Part shown: positions 4,593 through 5,229 of the stretch, piece after piece
Numbering within the stretch: position 1 is the first letter of the stretch
How the letters are laid out: each line of letters opens with the position of its first letter
NCBI GenBank assembly: GCA_023397245.1
Contig: JAEWUH010000244.1
Location: 1-5,229, forward strand
DNA length: 5,229 bases
Direction of reading: 5' to 3'
Origin: Bacillota bacterium
GTDB lineage: Bacteria; Bacillota; Clostridia; Oscillospirales; Acutalibacteraceae
Notes under the pieces: generated by a model
Told to the model about the DNA's origin: nothing
The model's database searches: none
Seen by the model: only the letters and a program-made list of their open reading frames with translations
Made by a program: the position numbers and the translations under genes

Positions 4593-5229
4593 ATGCTTCA
4601 GTCTTTTACAAGAAATTATGAGGATAATTCCACCGACGCGGGATTCCAGTTTACTTTCTACTGCGACCTGTGTGAGGACGGATTTAAAAGCAGCTTTATC
4701 GAATCGGAGACTTACAAGCGGGGCAAGGGGCTGCGGGGCCTTGCGCAGGGCGCAAGCGTAATCGGGAGCCTGTTCGGCGGAAGGCTCAGCGACCTCGGCT
4801 ATTCGTTGGAGCGCGGCGGCAGTGTATTGTCCGAGCGCTTTGAAGGGATGAGCCCCGAATGGCAGAAAGAACATGAGAACGCTTTTGAGCGGGCAAAAAA
4901 CGAGGCCCAGCAGCATTTTCACCGCTGCCACGGCTGCCGGAAATGGGTGTGCGATTCCTGTTACAACGAAGACGAAGGCTTATGCACCGAATGTGCGCCG
5001 CGTCAGGAGATCGCGGTAGCCAAGGCCCGTTCGGAAGCCATGCAGCGCAACATTGAGGAAGCCGCCGAAAGCGCCGTTGTATGGAAGGGCAAGCTGGAGA
5101 GCAAAACCACCGTCTGTCCGGTCTGTGGCAAGCCTGCCGGGAACGGGAAATTCTGCAGCAACTGCGGCGCGTCGCTTGCCCTTGCGGTATGCCCCCAATG
5201 CGGCGCCCAAAATGCGCAGGGGATACGTT
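4593..5229 (+). CDS. Multi-zinc-site protein E (truncated by window edge)
   Basis: Open to the right edge; 212 residues are visible. The N-terminus has a strand with C24 and C27 (FTFYCDLCEDGF). A glycine-rich segment at about 44-79 (GKGLRGLAQGASVIGSLFGG and on) follows; it is amphipathic and not long or hydrophobic enough for a clear membrane helix. A charged helix at 86-108 leads to HFHRCHGCRKWVCDSC (108-123) and CTECAP (131-136), supplying C112, C115, C120, C123, C131 and C134. Residues 137-172 are a charged helix, perhaps a coiled coil. A zinc ribbon follows (C175-C178 with C188-C191) and the first knuckle of another (C200-C203), whose second half should lie just beyond the window. Without its 36-residue insert the N-terminal domain matches gene A, which has lost three of these cysteines. 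E looks like the full version of the domain and A the reduced one. Function unknown; possibly an assembly or adaptor protein. Confidence 0.85.
   Translation, partial: MLQSFTRNYEDNSTDAGFQFTFYCDLCEDGFKSSFIESETYKRGKGLRGLAQGASVIGSLFGGRLSDLGYSLERGGSVLSERFEGMSPEWQKEHENAFERAKNEAQQHFHRCHGCRKWVCDSCYNEDEGLCTECAPRQEIAVAKARSEAMQRNIEEAAESAVVWKGKLESKTTVCPVCGKPAGNGKFCSNCGASLALAVCPQCGAQNAQGIR

Noticed and set aside
4572..5210. Left-facing frames at 4572-4931 and 4980-5210
   Set aside because: They are antisense to gene E, which has conserved cysteine pairs, a ribosome binding site and a paralogue in the window.

Overview
The window looks like chromosomal DNA of a Gram-positive anaerobe of the class Clostridia, possibly an Oscillospiraceae-type genome of moderate to fairly high GC. 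This is inferred from the strong GGAGG-type ribosome binding sites, a lipobox-bearing solute-binding lipoprotein, the style of the membrane sensor, and small multi-zinc-ribbon proteins of a kind common in that class. No RNA gene, mobile element, CRISPR array or phage gene is visible.

Layout: two divergent transcription units are separated by a regulatory region at about 2498-2834. The left unit runs leftward. It starts with a sugar-type extracellular solute-binding lipoprotein (2497 to 1115). After a 45-base gap comes the N-terminal part of a membrane-anchored sensor (1069 to beyond base 1), with one N-terminal transmembrane helix and a large extracytoplasmic domain. No transporter permease is visible. 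A good sigma-A-like promoter (TTGACT, 17 bases, TATACT) faces left at 2711-2683 and would give this unit a leader of about 180 bases. I infer that the lipoprotein and the sensor may work as a ligand-detection pair, or belong to a larger sugar-uptake locus.

The right unit runs rightward and is a tight run of five genes for small cysteine-rich proteins, called A to E here. A (2835-3209) is a degenerate paralogue of the N-terminal half of E followed by one C-terminal zinc ribbon. B (3230-3727) and C (3770-4240) each have an N-terminal alpha-helical, probably coiled-coil, region followed by two zinc ribbons. D (4244-4582) is almost nothing but four zinc ribbons, with 16 cysteines in 112 residues. 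E (4593 to beyond the right end) has an N-terminal cysteine-rich domain interrupted by a glycine-rich segment, then a helix and C-terminal ribbons. The gaps are 20, 42, 3 and 10 bases, so they should be one operon. There is no enzyme signature in any of them. They look like scaffold, adaptor or metal-binding parts of one assembly, whose catalytic or membrane partner may lie beyond the right edge.

The most notable points are this five-gene zinc-ribbon operon, the coordinated loss in A of three of the four cysteines that in E probably bind one zinc ion, a perfect 9+9 inverted repeat in the divergent control region, and a puzzling start of gene A, where a perfect Shine-Dalgarno sequence is followed only by a short reading frame lacking a standard start codon.
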